Assembly: GCF_009760925.1 (NCBI RefSeq)
Contig: NZ_VRLV01000020.1
Location: 62,001-126,000, forward strand
From: Nonomuraea typhae
GTDB taxonomy: Bacteria; Actinomycetota; Actinomycetes; Streptosporangiales; Streptosporangiaceae
Length of the DNA stretch: 64,000 bases
Direction of reading: 5' to 3'
The notes under the pieces are model-generated. The model did no database searches. It was not told the DNA's origin and was given only the letters and a program-made list of their open reading frames with translations. Position numbers and translations under genes: made by a program. Shown in pieces: positions 1-11,402 of this stretch (position 1 is its first letter; every line of letters starts with the position of its first letter).

Positions 1-2814
<2,814 letters not shown>

Positions 2815-2862
2815 GAGGGTGCCCTCCCGAGGCTTGGAGACCGGGCGTGCGCGGTGGCCGGA

Positions 2863-3068
2863 TCTCCCCCTCTGTCATGGGACCTGAGAGCTTCACCCCC
2901 ACGCTCGGGGCTTGCACCGTCGGTGAGGCGCACCTGGCGGGCACGCCTGCTTTCCAGAGTTGCCTCACCCAAGCGGTACCGGTTGCCTGAGAGATTCCGG
3001 GGAGGGTTGCTCCTTCGGCGCCCCGGCTCCGGCGCGCGGCCGGATCCGGAGACTCTCCCGCATGGGGT
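2863..3068 (-). promoter_or_regulatory. Tandem glycine riboswitch (two aptamers) controlling gcvP
   Basis: On the reverse strand the first aptamer starts at GCGGGAGAGTCTCCGG and holds the hallmark GCGCCGAAGGAGCAA followed by AATCTCTCAGGCAA. After a short linker (GGTACCGCTTGGGTGAGGCA) the second aptamer holds CCGACGGTGCAAGCC and AAGCTCTCAGGTCCCATGAC, ending in GAGGGGGAG. This is the classic two-aptamer glycine element. It ends about 50 bases before the gcvP start. In known cases glycine binding turns on the cleavage genes. The exact outer boundaries are estimated by eye. Confidence 0.95.
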
Positions 3069-3092
3069 CGTCAGCCTTCGGGACCTAGGTTA

Positions 3093-3713
3093 CTACCCGA
3101 TGCGGCGCGCGCGCCTCCGCCGCGCCAGTTCGTCCGCGGGGTGGTCGGCCGGATCGTCGTCACCGGCCGCCGCTCTTTCCCCCGGCAGCTCCGCCAGCGA
3201 TCCCTCGACTTCCCGCCAGACCCGGCCCAGCGCGATGCCGAACACACCCTGGCCGCCCTGCAGGAGGTCGATGACCTCGTCGGCGGAGGTGCACTCGTAG
3301 ACGCTGACGCCGTCGCTCATGAGCGTGATCTGCGCGAGGTCGGCGACGCCGCGATCGCGCAGATGCTGCACGGCGGTGCGGATCTGCTGGAGTGAGACAC
3401 CGGTGTCGAGCAGTCGTTTGACGACCTTCAGCACCAGGATGTCGCGGAAGCTGTACAGGCGCTGCGAGCCGGAGCCCTGGGCGGCCCTTATCGTGGGCTC
3501 GACCAGGCCGGTTCGCGCCCAGTAGTCCAGCTGCCTGTAGGTGATGCCGGCCGCCGCACAGGCCGTCGGGCCGCGGTAGCCGATGTCACCCGGAAGCGCC
3601 GCGGGGGCGTCGTCGAAGAGCAGGCCCTGCTCTCCGGCACGCTGCCGCGCGCTCTCGCGCCGCACCGGATCTTCCTGGCCGGCCGTCTTTCCCTCGCCGC
3701 TGCTGACCGCCAC
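3093..3713 (-). CDS. MerR-family regulator (Rv1830-like)
   Basis: DNA-binding regulator of 206 residues with a GTG start at 3713. The winged-helix HTH begins near residue 43 (YRGPTACAAAGITYRQLDYW) and includes RLYSFRDILVLKVVKRLLD, followed by a dimerisation helix and a C-terminal effector-like region ending in an acidic, Arg-rich tail. It sits upstream of gcvP and downstream of the DUF151 gene, the order seen around Mycobacterium Rv1828-Rv1832. Homologues in that position are MerR-like proteins whose targets are poorly defined. No metal-binding cysteines of the classical MerR type are visible. Confidence 0.92.
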   Translation of the reverse strand: MAVSSGEGKTAGQEDPVRRESARQRAGEQGLLFDDAPAALPGDIGYRGPTACAAAGITYRQLDYWARTGLVEPTIRAAQGSGSQRLYSFRDILVLKVVKRLLDTGVSLQQIRTAVQHLRDRGVADLAQITLMSDGVSVYECTSADEVIDLLQGGQGVFGIALGRVWREVEGSLAELPGERAAAGDDDPADHPADELARRRRARRIG

Positions 3714-3860
3714 GCGGACCTCCGGCTTTCTCTCATCCCGCGGCCTGATCTGGGGGTTCGCAACGCGCGACCACGGGTTTCACTTGCACCGTAGGACCGT
3801 GACCAAGCGCAGTCAACGATCCGGCTCGGCGCGTCGTGAAGCGTAAATGCACTGAAATAC

Positions 3861-4352
3861 CTACCCCGCCCTGCCGAAGTCTTCGGGCGTGATCGTGTCA
3901 AGGAACGCCTTGAACTTCTCCACCTCGTCCTCCTGGTCGTCGGGGATGATCACACCGGCCTCCTGCACGACCTCCTCGCTGGCGAAGATGCGCGCCCCGG
4001 TGCGCAGGGCCAGGGCGATGGAGTCGGACGGCCTGGCGGACACCTCGACGCCGTTGGAGAAGACCAGATCGGCGAAGAAGATGCCGTCACGCAGGGCGAC
4101 GATGTTGACCGCGCGCAGGCCCACGCCGAGCGCGCTGAGCACATCGCGGAACAGGTCGTGGGTGAGGGGCCGCGGCGGCGGCTCCTCGGCCTGAGCGAGC
4201 GCGATCGCGGTCGCCTCGGTCATCCCAATCCAAATCGGCAGGAACCGCTCACCGTGTGCCTCCTTGAGCAAGACGATCGGCTGATTTGTGGGCATTTCAA
4301 CGCGAACGCCCACTACCTCCATCTGCAACACGGGCTGCTCCGTATCCGACAC
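3861..4352 (-). CDS. DUF151 bifunctional-nuclease-family protein (Rv1829-like)
   Basis: The protein has the conserved run VVGVRVEMPTNQPIVLLKE, then LPIWIG, RPLTHDLFRDVL, SARPSDSIALALRTG and EDEVEKFKAFLDTITPEDF, all diagnostic of DUF151. Plant and bacterial members are reported as nucleases, but the role in actinobacteria is uncertain. I chose the GTG at 4352 because AAGAGCGG precedes it at ribosome-site distance. The alternative ATG at 4322, ten codons downstream, has no such site. It lies between two MerR genes in the usual conserved order. Confidence 0.9.
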   Translation of the reverse strand: MSDTEQPVLQMEVVGVRVEMPTNQPIVLLKEAHGERFLPIWIGMTEATAIALAQAEEPPPRPLTHDLFRDVLSALGVGLRAVNIVALRDGIFFADLVFSNGVEVSARPSDSIALALRTGARIFASEEVVQEAGVIIPDDQEDEVEKFKAFLDTITPEDFGRAG

Positions 4353-4416
4353 CTGACCGCTCTTATGCTTTTCAACGTAACACCCGGCGGACCCCGAAGG
4401 GCGCGCCGGTGGCCCA

Positions 4417-5070
4417 TCATCGGCCCAGCACACTCCGCACGCCCGTACGCAGCAGGGCCGCGTGCAGATCGAGCAGGAGGGCGGACAGCTCCCTGGCCAC
4501 CTCATCGGCCTCCCCGATCGCCCCGGGCTTGCGGCGCTTGAGGATGGGGGCCACGGTCTGCTCGACCAGCCCGGCCTCCCGCTCGGCCGCCGCCCTGACC
4601 GCCCGGAGGTGGCGGGCGTGCAACCCGAAACGGGCCAGCGCCCCGACGCTGCGCGCGATCTTAAGCGCGTCCTCGTCGTAGCGCCGCGCCGTCGGGGCCA
4701 GCAGGCCGTAATCCTCCAGCTCGGTGAGGGTCTCCTCGTCCAGCCCCGCCGCCTCCAGGAGCTCGGCACGGCTGAGCCGTACCTCCTGAGCGTCCTGGAC
4801 GGCATGCGGCCGGCCGAACGATTCGGCCATCTTATCCTTGATCACACGCAGCGGGAGATAGTGATCGCGCTGCTCGCGCAGAATGAAGCGCAGCTGCTCC
4901 ACGTTCAGGTGCGAGAACTTGCGATAACCGGACGGGCTGCGCTCGGGCTCGATGAGCCCCTCTCCCTCGAGAAAACGGATCTTGGAGATCGTCACGTCGG
5001 GGAACTCGGCGCGCAGCAGGCCGAGCACCTCCCCGATGCTCATGTGCGAGCGGGCCGCCTGAGAGGTCAT
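4417..5070 (-). CDS. ftsR: MerR-family regulator, FtsR/Rv1828 type
   Basis: 217 residues. The N-terminal HTH (MSIGEVLGLLRAEFPDVTIS, then KIRFLEGEGLIEPERSPSGY and RKFS) matches the FtsR/Rv1828 family. In Corynebacterium FtsR activates ftsZ. The ATG overlaps the stop of the FHA gene (ATGA), so the two are translationally coupled. The second half holds a helical region (LSRAELLEAAGLDEETLTEL) that could be a second small domain. Function is assigned by family and gene order. The target promoter is not in this window. Confidence 0.9.
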   Translation of the reverse strand: MTSQAARSHMSIGEVLGLLRAEFPDVTISKIRFLEGEGLIEPERSPSGYRKFSHLNVEQLRFILREQRDHYLPLRVIKDKMAESFGRPHAVQDAQEVRLSRAELLEAAGLDEETLTELEDYGLLAPTARRYDEDALKIARSVGALARFGLHARHLRAVRAAAEREAGLVEQTVAPILKRRKPGAIGEADEVARELSALLLDLHAALLRTGVRSVLGR

Positions 5071-5579
5071 CCCGCGAGGGCGGTCCGCATCAGGAACACC
5101 AGCCGGAACTTGCCGATCTGCACCTCGTCGCCGGAGTGCAGCGGAACCTCCTCGATGCGCTCGCGGTTGACGTAGGTGCCGTTGAGGCTGCCCACGTCGC
5201 GCACGGAGAACGCGCCGCCCGGGTGGCGGTAGAACTCCACGTGCCTGCGCGAGACGGTGATGTCGTCGAGGAAGATGTCGCTCTCCGGGTGGCGCCCGGT
5301 CGTCGTCATCTCCTTGTCCAGCCGGAAGCGGCTGCCGACGTTGGGGCCTCTGGTGACCGTGAGCAGCGCGGTGCCCGGAGGCAGCTGCTCCACCAGGGCC
5401 CGCTCGGCGAGCATGAACTCACCGGTCTCCGCCTCGTACGCCTCGATTCCCGCGACCGAGATGGTCGACGTGGTGTCCCCGGCGACCTCCGGTCTGGTCA
5501 GCGGTGACCCACAGCGGGAGCAGAAACGGGCATCCTCGGGGTTGGCGTGCCCGCACTGCGTGCAGTAGACGCTCGGCAT
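5067..5579 (-). CDS. garA: Zinc-ribbon / FHA domain protein, GarA/OdhI-like
   Basis: 170 residues. An N-terminal zinc ribbon (Cys6, Cys9, Cys20, Cys23) precedes a linker with DTTSTI at 35-40, which resembles the ETTSVF phosphorylation site of mycobacterial GarA. The FHA domain follows (RGPNVGSRFRLD, GRHPESDIFLDDITVSRRHV, GSLNGTYVNRE, GDEVQIGKFRLVF). Known family role: the phospho-switched protein inhibits 2-oxoglutarate dehydrogenase and controls glutamate metabolism downstream of Ser/Thr kinases. I start at the ATG at 5579 because the protein then opens with MPSVYCTQCG. The zinc ribbon is absent from GarA itself. First gene of an overlapping pair with the FtsR-type gene. Confidence 0.9.
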   Translation of the reverse strand: MPSVYCTQCGHANPEDARFCSRCGSPLTRPEVAGDTTSTISVAGIEAYEAETGEFMLAERALVEQLPPGTALLTVTRGPNVGSRFRLDKEMTTTGRHPESDIFLDDITVSRRHVEFYRHPGGAFSVRDVGSLNGTYVNRERIEEVPLHSGDEVQIGKFRLVFLMRTALAG

Positions 5580-5779
5580 CGATCGGCTCGGCCTCCTACC
5601 GCGAAGTCGCGGCAACGGTGCTCGGGGCGCGCCTCGCTTCGCTCTTCAAGTTTGCGAATGCCGCAACTTACGCTGATCAGCGGGAAAGGTCAAGGCGGGG
5701 CGCCAGAGGACAGGTTTGGACGGTGACAAAGCTACCGCCGAGCCCGCCTCAAGGTCCATGCCGCCGCGCGGCCTTTCTG

Positions 5780-8287
5780 TCACGTTCCGGATGCCTGCTC
5801 GACGATTCTGGCCCAGCGCTCCAGCAGCGCCTGGGCCGAGTCCACGTCCGCCGCCTCGGCCCACAGGTCGGTGACGGGCTCGGTGGCGGCCGGCAGGACC
5901 AGCGCCCAGCTGCCGTCCGGGGCGGCCAGCCGTACGCCGTCGGTGGTGTCGATGCGGTAGTCCTCGCCGCTGGCCTCGGCGGCCTCGATCACCGAGCGCA
6001 TCACCGCGCCCTTGGCCGCCCACGGCGTGGGGACGGTGCGCTTGAGCAGGCGGGCCTCGGGGATGCGGGCGTCGATCTGGCTGAGCGACAGGCGGGTGCG
6101 CGAGACCAGGCCGAGCAGGCGCATGAAGGCGGCCAGGCCGTCCACGGCGGGGCTGAACTCGGGGACGATGAAGCCGCCGCGGCCGTCGCCGGCGAAGATC
6201 AGGTCCTCGGCGACGGCGGCGGAGGTGAGGGCGTCGGTGGAGGTGGAGGTCCACTCGACCTGGACGCCGTGGAAGCGGCACACCTGCTCGGCGACGCGGG
6301 TGGTGGTGACGGGCAGCGCCACCCGGCCGCGGCGGCGCTCGGCGGCGACCAGGTCGAGCACGACGAGCAGGGCGCGCTCCTCGCCGATGAGCTGGCCCAT
6401 CTCGTCCACGAGGGCGATGCGCTCGCCCATGGGGTCGATGCGCACGCCGAAGGCGGCCCGCGCCGAGCTGACCAGTTCGGCCAGGCGCTGGAGGTCGCGG
6501 CGGCGCTCGGCGAGCGTCTCGGTGGGCGAGGCGTCGTCCAGGCGGGCGTTGACGGTCAGGACCTCCACGTCGATCCGGCCCAGAAGCGTGGGCAGGACCA
6601 GGGTGGAGGTGCCGCCCGCGCAGTCGACGACGACCTTCATGCCGCGCACGCCGGTCATGTCCACGCAGGCCAGCAGCTCGTGGGCGTAGTCCTCGACGGC
6701 CCTGGCCGGGTAGCGCAGCTCGGCGATCTCGCCGGGGAAGGCGCGGCGGAACTCCTGGCGCGAGAAGACGCGCTCCAGCTTGCGCTGGGCGGCCGGGGGG
6801 AGGTCGGCGCCGCGCTGGTCCATGAAGACGATGTCGACGCTCTGGGGGTCGCCCGGGGTGGTGCGCAGGGCGATGCCGCCCGCCGCCGCCTCGCGGGAGG
6901 TGTGGAAGCGGGCCACGGGCAGCGGGGCGGCCTCGAGGTCCAGGACGTTGATCGCGCTGGCCGTCAGGGCGCCGATGACGGCCCTCTTGAGCGCCCTGGC
7001 GGCCAGGGAGGAGTCGCGGGCGGTGACCACCCGCTCGCCCTTCTTGAGGGTCGTGGCGTAGGCGCTGGCCAGCCGTACGCACAGCTCCGGGGTGATCTCG
7101 ACGTTGACCAGGCCGCTGACGCCGCGGGGGCCGAACAGGCTGCGCTGGCCGCGTGACTCCCAGATGACGCTGGTGTTGACGACGGCGCCGGCCTCGATCG
7201 TCTTGAACGGGTAGACGCGCACGCCGCTGGAGACGTACGCCTCTGCCTCGATGACGCAGTCGTCGCCGATGACGGCGTTCTCCTCGACGCGGGCGCCGGT
7301 CATCAGGTCGGTGCCCTTGCCGATGACGCAGCCGCGCAGGTGGGTGGCGGGGCCGAGGTAGACGTTGTCGTGCAGGACCGCGCGGTGCAGGAAGGCGCCC
7401 TCGCGCACGAGCGCGTTGTTGCCGACGACGGTGTACTCGCGCAGCTCGGCGCCGGCCTCGATCTTGGCGTACTCGCCGACGAGTAAGGGGCCCTTCAGGA
7501 CGGCGTCGGGGTCGACCGTGGCCGACTCCGCGACCCAGACGCCCGGGGAGCGCTCGAAGCCGCCGATGTCGAGCTGCACGCGGCCGGACAGGGCGTCGGC
7601 CTGGGCTTTGAGGTAACTCTCGTGGGTGCCGACGTCCTCCCAGTAGCCCTCGGCCACGTAGCCGAAGATGGGGGCGCCGCGGTTGAGCAGGCGGGGGAAG
7701 ACGTCGGCGGACCAGTCCACGGCCTCGCCGTCGGCGACCTCGTCGAGGACCTCCGGTTCCATGACGTAGATGCCGGTGTTGACGGTGTCGGAGAAGACCT
7801 GGCCCCATGTGGGTTTTTCGAGGAAGCGCTGGATGCGGCCGTTCTCGTCGACGATGATGATCCCGAACTCGAGCGGATTGGGGACGCGCTTCAGGCCGAT
7901 GGTGACAAGTGCCGAATTTTCACGATGGAAGCGGATCATGTCGGATAAGTCGATATCCGTCAGGGCATCGCCGGAAATGACGAGGAAGCGGTCGTCGCGG
8001 AGCCGGTCGGCGGCGTTCTTGACGCTGCCCGCGGTGCCGAGCGGGAGGTCCTCGGTGGCGTAGTGGAGGTTCATGCCGAGCTCGTCGCCGTCGCCGAAGT
8101 AGTTACGCACGAGAGCCGCGAGGAATTGCACGGTCACCACGGTCTCGGTCAGGCCGTGCCGCTTGAGCAGGCGCAGCACGTGCTCCATGATCGGGCGGTT
8201 GACCACCGGCAGCAGGGGTTTGGGCTGGTTGGCGGTCATCGGGCGCAGCCGAGTGCCTTCCCCGCCCGCCATCACGACCGCCTTCAC
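5780..8287 (-). CDS. Mannose-1-phosphate guanylyltransferase with degenerate phosphomannomutase-like C-terminus
   Basis: 835 residues from a GTG preceded by AAGGAG. Residues 1-235 form a nucleotidyltransferase (AVVMAGGEGTRLRPMT, LISGD-like VISGDALTDID, FLEKP), predicted to make GDP-mannose for mannolipids and glycans. About 245-370 is a left-handed hexapeptide helix. About 385-830 resembles a phosphohexomutase, but the catalytic TASHNP loop is replaced (GGIALRTTPGDP) and the DGDGDR metal loop reads IDPMGER, so this half is probably not a working mutase. A rare TTA leucine codon lies at 7484-7486. It follows the phosphatidyltransferase by 4 bases. Similar fusions occur in Streptomyces. Confidence 0.88.
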   Translation of the reverse strand: MKAVVMAGGEGTRLRPMTANQPKPLLPVVNRPIMEHVLRLLKRHGLTETVVTVQFLAALVRNYFGDGDELGMNLHYATEDLPLGTAGSVKNAADRLRDDRFLVISGDALTDIDLSDMIRFHRENSALVTIGLKRVPNPLEFGIIIVDENGRIQRFLEKPTWGQVFSDTVNTGIYVMEPEVLDEVADGEAVDWSADVFPRLLNRGAPIFGYVAEGYWEDVGTHESYLKAQADALSGRVQLDIGGFERSPGVWVAESATVDPDAVLKGPLLVGEYAKIEAGAELREYTVVGNNALVREGAFLHRAVLHDNVYLGPATHLRGCVIGKGTDLMTGARVEENAVIGDDCVIEAEAYVSSGVRVYPFKTIEAGAVVNTSVIWESRGQRSLFGPRGVSGLVNVEITPELCVRLASAYATTLKKGERVVTARDSSLAARALKRAVIGALTASAINVLDLEAAPLPVARFHTSREAAAGGIALRTTPGDPQSVDIVFMDQRGADLPPAAQRKLERVFSRQEFRRAFPGEIAELRYPARAVEDYAHELLACVDMTGVRGMKVVVDCAGGTSTLVLPTLLGRIDVEVLTVNARLDDASPTETLAERRRDLQRLAELVSSARAAFGVRIDPMGERIALVDEMGQLIGEERALLVVLDLVAAERRRGRVALPVTTTRVAEQVCRFHGVQVEWTSTSTDALTSAAVAEDLIFAGDGRGGFIVPEFSPAVDGLAAFMRLLGLVSRTRLSLSQIDARIPEARLLKRTVPTPWAAKGAVMRSVIEAAEASGEDYRIDTTDGVRLAAPDGSWALVLPAATEPVTDLWAEAADVDSAQALLERWARIVEQASGT

Positions 8288-8291
8288 CCGA

Positions 8292-8873
8292 TCACTCCTT
8301 CCTAGCCTCCTTGGCAAGCTGGCGCACCTGTACCACATACAGCACCCCTGCCCACCAGTACAGGCCCGTTCCCCAGAGGGCGAAGGCCCAGCCGGTAATA
8401 CGGGCAATATCCGCATACCACCCAGAGTGGGAGGCAAGGAAGAGCAGCGGGAAGGCGTACATCAGGTTGAACATCGCGGCCTTGCCCAGGAAATGCACCT
8501 GGAGTGCCCGGTAACCGTGTTTGCGGAGGACAGGGATGAAACACGCGACGAAGAGTTCCCTGCCCAGCACGAGCGCCACCAGCCACCACGGGATCACCTC
8601 GCGCAGCAGCAACCCGATGATCGTGGCGAACACGTAGAGCTTGTCGGCCGCCGGGTCGATGATCCGGCCCAGGCGGCTCGTCTGGTTGAACGCCCTGGCG
8701 ATCTTGCCGTCGAGCCAGTCCGTGAACCCGGCCACCATGAGCAGCCCGATGGCCCACGCGTCCGCCCTCGGCCCCAGGACCAGCCAGAGGAACACCGGGA
8801 CGCCGAGGAGGCGCAGGAAGCTCAGCAGGTTCGGAACCGTCCAGATCCGATCCTCGGCGGAAGTTTCGCTCAC
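8292..8873 (-). CDS. CDP-alcohol phosphatidyltransferase, probable eukaryote-type cardiolipin synthase
   Basis: 193-residue membrane protein with the family signature DG-x2-AR-x8-G-x3-D-x3-D, seen as DGKIARAFNQTSRLGRIIDP followed by AAD near residues 54-76. Several hydrophobic segments flank it. The enzyme class moves a phosphatidyl group from CDP-diacylglycerol to an alcohol. From memory, the Streptomyces coelicolor gene in the same place (SCO1389, beside the guanylyltransferase SCO1388) was shown to make cardiolipin, so that is the favoured role. Phosphatidylglycerophosphate synthase remains possible. It is tightly linked to the downstream guanylyltransferase. Confidence 0.88.
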   Translation of the reverse strand: MSETSAEDRIWTVPNLLSFLRLLGVPVFLWLVLGPRADAWAIGLLMVAGFTDWLDGKIARAFNQTSRLGRIIDPAADKLYVFATIIGLLLREVIPWWLVALVLGRELFVACFIPVLRKHGYRALQVHFLGKAAMFNLMYAFPLLFLASHSGWYADIARITGWAFALWGTGLYWWAGVLYVVQVRQLAKEARKE

Positions 8874-9318
8874 GCTGTGACCCTACTGTGTCGGGTTGTC
8901 CTCCCACGCGAGCGCGCGCCACCGGCCTGTACGGCCCCGCCGTGCACCCGGTGCGACCATCCGCACGCCTCCTTGGGGAACCGGGCCTGCCCACGAGGGA
9001 ACCGGTTTGGGGACGGCCCGAGGGGCCTGCCCAGGGGTTTGCGGGCCCGCTGGAAGCTCTGCGGGGTCGGTGCGGAGTGCCCCCACGGCAGGGCCGCCTG
9101 GGACGGGCTGCCGCGATCAAGGGGGTGCCCAGGGTGATGGGCTGCCCGGGCAGAGTGGTGGGCCGGAGATGAGCGACCCCAAGGGCTTGGGTTCAGGAGG
9201 GAACCGGGCCGAGCAGGGCCCGGGGTCAGGTGGAGCCGATGCGGGCAGGGCCCGGGTCAGGCCGACCCGATCCGGGCAGGGTCGGGTCCTGGGGGCGGCT
9301 CTGCCGTACCCCCTGAGG
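8874..9318. other. Non-coding gap, G-rich on the plus strand
   Basis: No gene is visible in these 445 bases. From about 9130 to 9300 the plus strand is rich in runs of three or more G with recurring GGGCAGGGCCCGGGTCAGG-like and GGGTCAGG words, which reads as low-complexity drift and could form G-rich secondary structure. The promoter of the phosphatidyltransferase operon should lie near 8880-8950. No clear terminator for either flanking gene was found. Confidence 0.6.
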
Positions 9319-9912
9319 TCAGGAGGCGGCGCGGGCGGCCTTGAGGAAGGCGCGGATGAGGGCGGAGTCCTTGACCCCGCGCGCGACCTCGACGCCGCTG
9401 GAGACGTCCACCCCCCACGGGCGGGCCGCGGCGATGGCGGCGGCCACGTTGCCGGGGGCCAGGCCGCCCGCCAGCAGCCACTGGCCGGAGGCGCGCGGGC
9501 GGACGGCGGCCCAGTCCCAGGGTTCGCCCGCGCCCGCCCTGGGCGCGTCGACCAGCAGGAGGTCCTCGTCGTAGGCGCCGCAGCGCAGGTCGGCGCCCGC
9601 GTCGACGGCCCGCACGAGCGTGCGGCCCAGGTCCTTCAGCGCGGTGAAGTCGGAGTGCGGGTGGTCGCCGTGCAGCTGGATGGCGCGCACCCCGGCGGTG
9701 ATCGCGGCGGCGCGGACGGTGTCCGGGTCCTCGCCCTTGAAGACGCCCACGGTGAGCACGTGGGGCGGCACGAGGGCGGCGAGCTCGGCGGCCCTCTCGG
9801 GGGCGATGCGGCGGGAGCTGGTCGTCAGGATGAAGCCGATCGCGTCGGCGCCCGCCTCGACGGCGGTCCGGACGTGCTCTTCTTGGCTCAGGCCGCAGAT
9901 CTTCACAAACAC
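9319..9912 (-). CDS. trpF: Phosphoribosylanthranilate isomerase
   Basis: 197 residues, a TIM-barrel enzyme that converts phosphoribosylanthranilate to CdRP in tryptophan synthesis. Motifs: MFVKICGLSQEEHV with the catalytic Cys, GADAIGFILTTSSRRI, VGVFKGEDPD, IQLHGDHP, the catalytic Asp in LLLVDAPR, LAGGLAPGNV and GVDVSSGVE. The length is normal. It stands alone with no other trp genes nearby, which is common in actinomycetes where PriA often covers this step. A separate trpF is therefore worth noting but not abnormal. Confidence 0.95.
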   Translation of the reverse strand: MFVKICGLSQEEHVRTAVEAGADAIGFILTTSSRRIAPERAAELAALVPPHVLTVGVFKGEDPDTVRAAAITAGVRAIQLHGDHPHSDFTALKDLGRTLVRAVDAGADLRCGAYDEDLLLVDAPRAGAGEPWDWAAVRPRASGQWLLAGGLAPGNVAAAIAAARPWGVDVSSGVEVARGVKDSALIRAFLKAARAAS

Positions 9913-9944
9913 GCTTACCAGGCTACGGCACTCGGTGAGAGAGC

Positions 9945-9966
9945 CCTCATGAACGCCTCATGAACG
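9945..9966 (+). repeat. Perfect tandem 11-bp direct repeat upstream of the transporter
   Basis: CCTCATGAACG occurs twice in a row (9945-9955 and 9956-9966) in the 77-base divergent gap between trpF and the transporter. An 11-base period equals one helical turn and is the spacing of direct repeats bound by SARP-type activators. It could therefore be an activator site for the gene at 9990. This is inference only. Confidence 0.55.
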
Positions 9967-9989
9967 GATAATCGCCGGCCGCGACGCTC

Positions 9990-11393
9990 GTGGTCGTGAC
10001 AAGGACGATGATCGCCGCGCTTCTCAGCGCCCTGGCCGTGACCGCCGTCGTGATGTGGACGAAAGGGCTCGGGCTCCACGGGAAGATCACGCTGGCGGTG
10101 TTCGGGGTGGCCACCGTCCTGTGGGTGGTGACGAGGCTGGACGACACGCTCGTCGCCCTGGGCGCCGGGCTGGCGCTGGTGGTGTCGGGGGTGTTGCCGG
10201 CCGACACGTTCTTCGGGGCGCTCGGGGAGCCCACCGTGTGGCTGCTCATCTGCGCCTTCGTGATCGCGGCCGGGGTGTCGGCCTCGGGGCTGGCGGCGCG
10301 GTGCACGGCGTGGCTGGTCTCGCGGGCGCGCACGGTGCGGCGGCTGGTGCATCTGACGACGGCCGCCCTGGTGGTCAGCGCCTTCGCGGTGCCGGCCACG
10401 TCGGGGCGGGCGGCGCTGGCGGTGCCGGTCTTCCTGGCGCTGGCCAAGGTGCTGGAGGGGCGGCGCCGGGTGGTGGTGGCGCTGGCGCTGGTGTTCCCGA
10501 GCGTCATCCTGCTGTCGGCCGTGGCGTCCTTGATCGGCGCGGGGGCTCATCTCATCACGGTCGAGATGGTGTTCCAGGCGACCGGCGAGCGGATCGGGTT
10601 CGCGCACTGGCTGCTGCTCGGGCTGCCGCTGGCGGTGGTCTCCTCGCACCTGGCCGCCGAGCTGGTGCTGCTCATGGTGACCCGGCGGGCCGACCGGCGC
10701 GAGCCGGTCGCCGTGGACGCCGAGGCGGTGGGCGAGGCCACCGGCGTCGGCGTGAGCGGGCCGCTCGACGGGGCGCAGCGGCGCTCGGCCGTGCTGCTCG
10801 GCGTGGTCGTGCTGCTGTGGTGCGCCGAGCCGCTGCACGGCGTCTCCCCCGCCGTGGTGGCCTTCGTGGGGGCCGTGCTGACCGCCGCGCCCAAGGCCGG
10901 GACGATCACGATGAACAAGGCGCTGGCCACCGTGCCCTGGGCGATGCTCATGCTCATGGCCGCCACGATGGCCCTGGGCGTGGCCATGACCACGTCCGGG
11001 GCGGCGGCGTGGCTCGGCGGCGGGCTGTTCGGGTTCCGGGTGGCCGAGTGGCAGTTCCTCGCCGCCGTGATCGGCGTCAGCACCCTGGCCCACCTGCTGC
11101 TGCAGTCGCGCTCGGCGCGCTCCAGCGTGCTGGTCCCGCTCGTCGTCACCGCCGCCGCCGGGATCGGGGTCTCACCCGCCGCCGCGGCCTTCGCCTCCAC
11201 GGCCGCGGCCGGGTTCTGCCACACCCTGCCCGCCTCGGCCAAGCCCGTCGCGCTCTTCCACCGCATCGAGGACGCGCCCACCTACACCTCCCGCCACCTG
11301 CTGGCCCTGTCGGCGGTGCTCGCGCCGCTGACCGCGGGGCTGGTGCTCCTGTTCGCTCTGACGATCTGGCCGGTTCTCGGCCTGCCGTACTGA
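9990..11393 (+). CDS. SLC13/DASS-like membrane transporter
   Basis: 467 residues, almost entirely hydrophobic with about 11-12 membrane segments. The layout of paired repeats, with LGEPTVWLLICAFVIAAGVS, PATSGRAALAVPVF and LLLQSRSARSSVLVPLVVTA, resembles anion/dicarboxylate permeases of the divalent anion:sodium symporter type. The conserved hairpin motif is only approximate. The GTG at 9990 is the first start in frame, and an ATG six codons later is possible. Its stop is 9 bases before the glycerate kinase ATG, so the two are one operon and the substrate could be glycerate or a related organic acid. Confidence 0.75.
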   Translation: MVVTRTMIAALLSALAVTAVVMWTKGLGLHGKITLAVFGVATVLWVVTRLDDTLVALGAGLALVVSGVLPADTFFGALGEPTVWLLICAFVIAAGVSASGLAARCTAWLVSRARTVRRLVHLTTAALVVSAFAVPATSGRAALAVPVFLALAKVLEGRRRVVVALALVFPSVILLSAVASLIGAGAHLITVEMVFQATGERIGFAHWLLLGLPLAVVSSHLAAELVLLMVTRRADRREPVAVDAEAVGEATGVGVSGPLDGAQRRSAVLLGVVVLLWCAEPLHGVSPAVVAFVGAVLTAAPKAGTITMNKALATVPWAMLMLMAATMALGVAMTTSGAAAWLGGGLFGFRVAEWQFLAAVIGVSTLAHLLLQSRSARSSVLVPLVVTAAAGIGVSPAAAAFASTAAAGFCHTLPASAKPVALFHRIEDAPTYTSRHLLALSAVLAPLTAGLVLLFALTIWPVLGLPY

Positions 11394-11402
11394 AGGATGA
11401 TC

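Noticed and set aside
5504..7156. 550-codon plus-strand frame
   Set aside because: It mirrors the GDP-mannose enzyme and shows no domain.
9100..9310. CRISPR-like or VNTR array in the G-rich gap
   Set aside because: The repeated words are short, irregular and have no constant spacing.
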